6,959 nt of DNA from an uncultured Bacteroidota bacterium (GTDB lineage: Bacteria; Bacteroidota; Bacteroidia; Flavobacteriales; Flavobacteriaceae): contig CAILTC010000338.1 in assembly GCA_903837025.1 (NCBI GenBank), positions 1 through 6,959 on the forward strand. Direction: 5' to 3'. Under the pieces are notes generated by a model. It was not told the origin of the DNA, searched no databases, and saw only the letters and a program-made list of their open reading frames with translations. A program made the translations under genes and the position numbers. Each line of letters starts with the position of its first letter. Position 1 is the stretch's first letter. Shown here one piece after another: positions 6,303 through 6,959 of this stretch.

Positions 6303-6959
6303 TTAATCTATAATATCAAACCCACAGAAGCTGCGCAAAACCTCAGGAATCACGATACCTTCCGGCGTTTGATAATTTTCTAAAATCCCTGCCAAAACTC
6401 TTGGCAATGCCAATGAACTTCCGTTTAGGGTGTGTGCCAATTGGTTTTTTCCGTCTTTGTCCTTGAAACGCAATTTCAAACGATTCGCTTGAAAAGTCTC
6501 AAAATTAGAAACCGAACTGATTTCTAACCAACGTTCTTGCGCCGTAGAATACACTTCGAAATCATACGTCAAAGCCGATGTAAAACCCATATCGCCACCA
6601 CAAAGACGCAATATTCTGTACGGTAATTTCAATTCCTGCAAAATGCTTTTTACGTGTTCAACCATTCCGTCCAAAGCTTCGTAGGATTTGTCAGGATGTT
6701 CTACACGCACAATTTCGACTTTATCAAATTGGTGCAAACGGTTCAATCCTCGAACGTGAGCCCCATAAGAACCGGCTTCACGACGGAAACAAGGGGTGTA
6801 CGCAGTGGTTAAAATTGGCAATTCGTTTTCGTTCAAAATCACGTCACGAAACAAATTCGTTACGGGAACTTCTGCTGTTGGAATCAAATATAAATTATCG
6901 GTGGCGTCGTGGTACATTTGCCCTTCTTTGTCTGGCAATTGCCCCGTTCCATAAGCCGA
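6303..6959 (-). CDS. serS: Serine--tRNA ligase (SerRS), C-terminal part, cut by the window edge
   Basis: Class II aminoacyl-tRNA synthetase that charges tRNA(Ser), and tRNA(Sec) where present, with serine. Only the last 218 codons are in the window. The frame stays open to the right edge and reads SAYGTGQLPDKEGQMY, so the TTG codon near 6938 is internal and not a start. The missing part should hold the N-terminal coiled-coil tRNA-binding arm and motif 1. Visible features are the serine-pocket segment YLIPTAEVPVTN, motif 2 with PCFRREAGSYG followed by RGLNRLHQFDKVEIV, and motif 3 in LNGSSLALPRVLAGILENYQ, followed by the family C-terminal block IVIPEVLRSFCGFD. The C-terminus is complete and ends IID. 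No terminator follows, and the next gene starts 31 bp on, so readthrough is plausible. Confidence 0.97.
   Translation of the reverse strand, partial: SAYGTGQLPDKEGQMYHDATDNLYLIPTAEVPVTNLFRDVILNENELPILTTAYTPCFRREAGSYGAHVRGLNRLHQFDKVEIVRVEHPDKSYEALDGMVEHVKSILQELKLPYRILRLCGGDMGFTSALTYDFEVYSTAQERWLEISSVSNFETFQANRLKLRFKDKDGKNQLAHTLNGSSLALPRVLAGILENYQTPEGIVIPEVLRSFCGFDIID

Noticed and set aside
6936..6938. TTG at 6938 as the start of a short SerRS-like protein
   Set aside because: The frame remains open to the window edge and the upstream codons (SAYGTGQ) match the SerRS family, so the gene is simply cut by the window.

Overview
This window is an ordinary piece of a Bacteroidota chromosome, most likely from a Flavobacterium or close relative. 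The protein sequences look flavobacterial throughout: the NFPYNIS motif in RsmA, the FRREAGSYGAHVRGL motif 2 in SerRS, a DUF4286 protein, and a CFSQ-type signal peptide. Start codons are preceded by A-rich stretches without a Shine-Dalgarno motif, and the DNA is AT-rich. All eight genes lie on the minus strand. I see no RNA gene, insertion sequence, CRISPR array or phage gene.

In the direction of transcription (right to left) the order is: the 3' part of serS (cut by the right edge); a small AT-rich lipoprotein gene; a 592-residue exported TPR protein; a DUF4286 protein; a 106-residue protein with two membrane segments; rsmA (16S rRNA dimethyladenosine methyltransferase); mgtE (CBS-domain Mg2+ transporter); proC (pyrroline-5-carboxylate reductase); and a strong symmetric hairpin terminator at 7-46. 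No gap is longer than about 86 bp. rsmA and mgtE overlap by 11 bp, and no convincing terminator occurs before the one after proC. The set could be one long transcription unit or several short overlapping ones. The functions are mixed housekeeping (tRNA charging, ribosome maturation, Mg2+ uptake, proline synthesis) and do not form one pathway.

Two intergenic gaps hold unexplained small repeats. The gap before rsmA (3076-3161) has three tandem 8-bp CACGAAG-type units, plus an 8-bp inverted match just upstream of the rsmA ATG. The gap between the TPR gene and the DUF4286 gene (3842-3906) holds a 16-bp unit repeated twice, a 12-bp palindrome and a 9-bp inverted repeat. The two genes I could not assign to a named family (the lipoprotein and the two-TM protein) are clearly more AT-rich than their neighbours in the blocks I counted. 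They are the best candidates for accessory insertions into an otherwise conserved cluster. I found no convincing new multi-gene system here.
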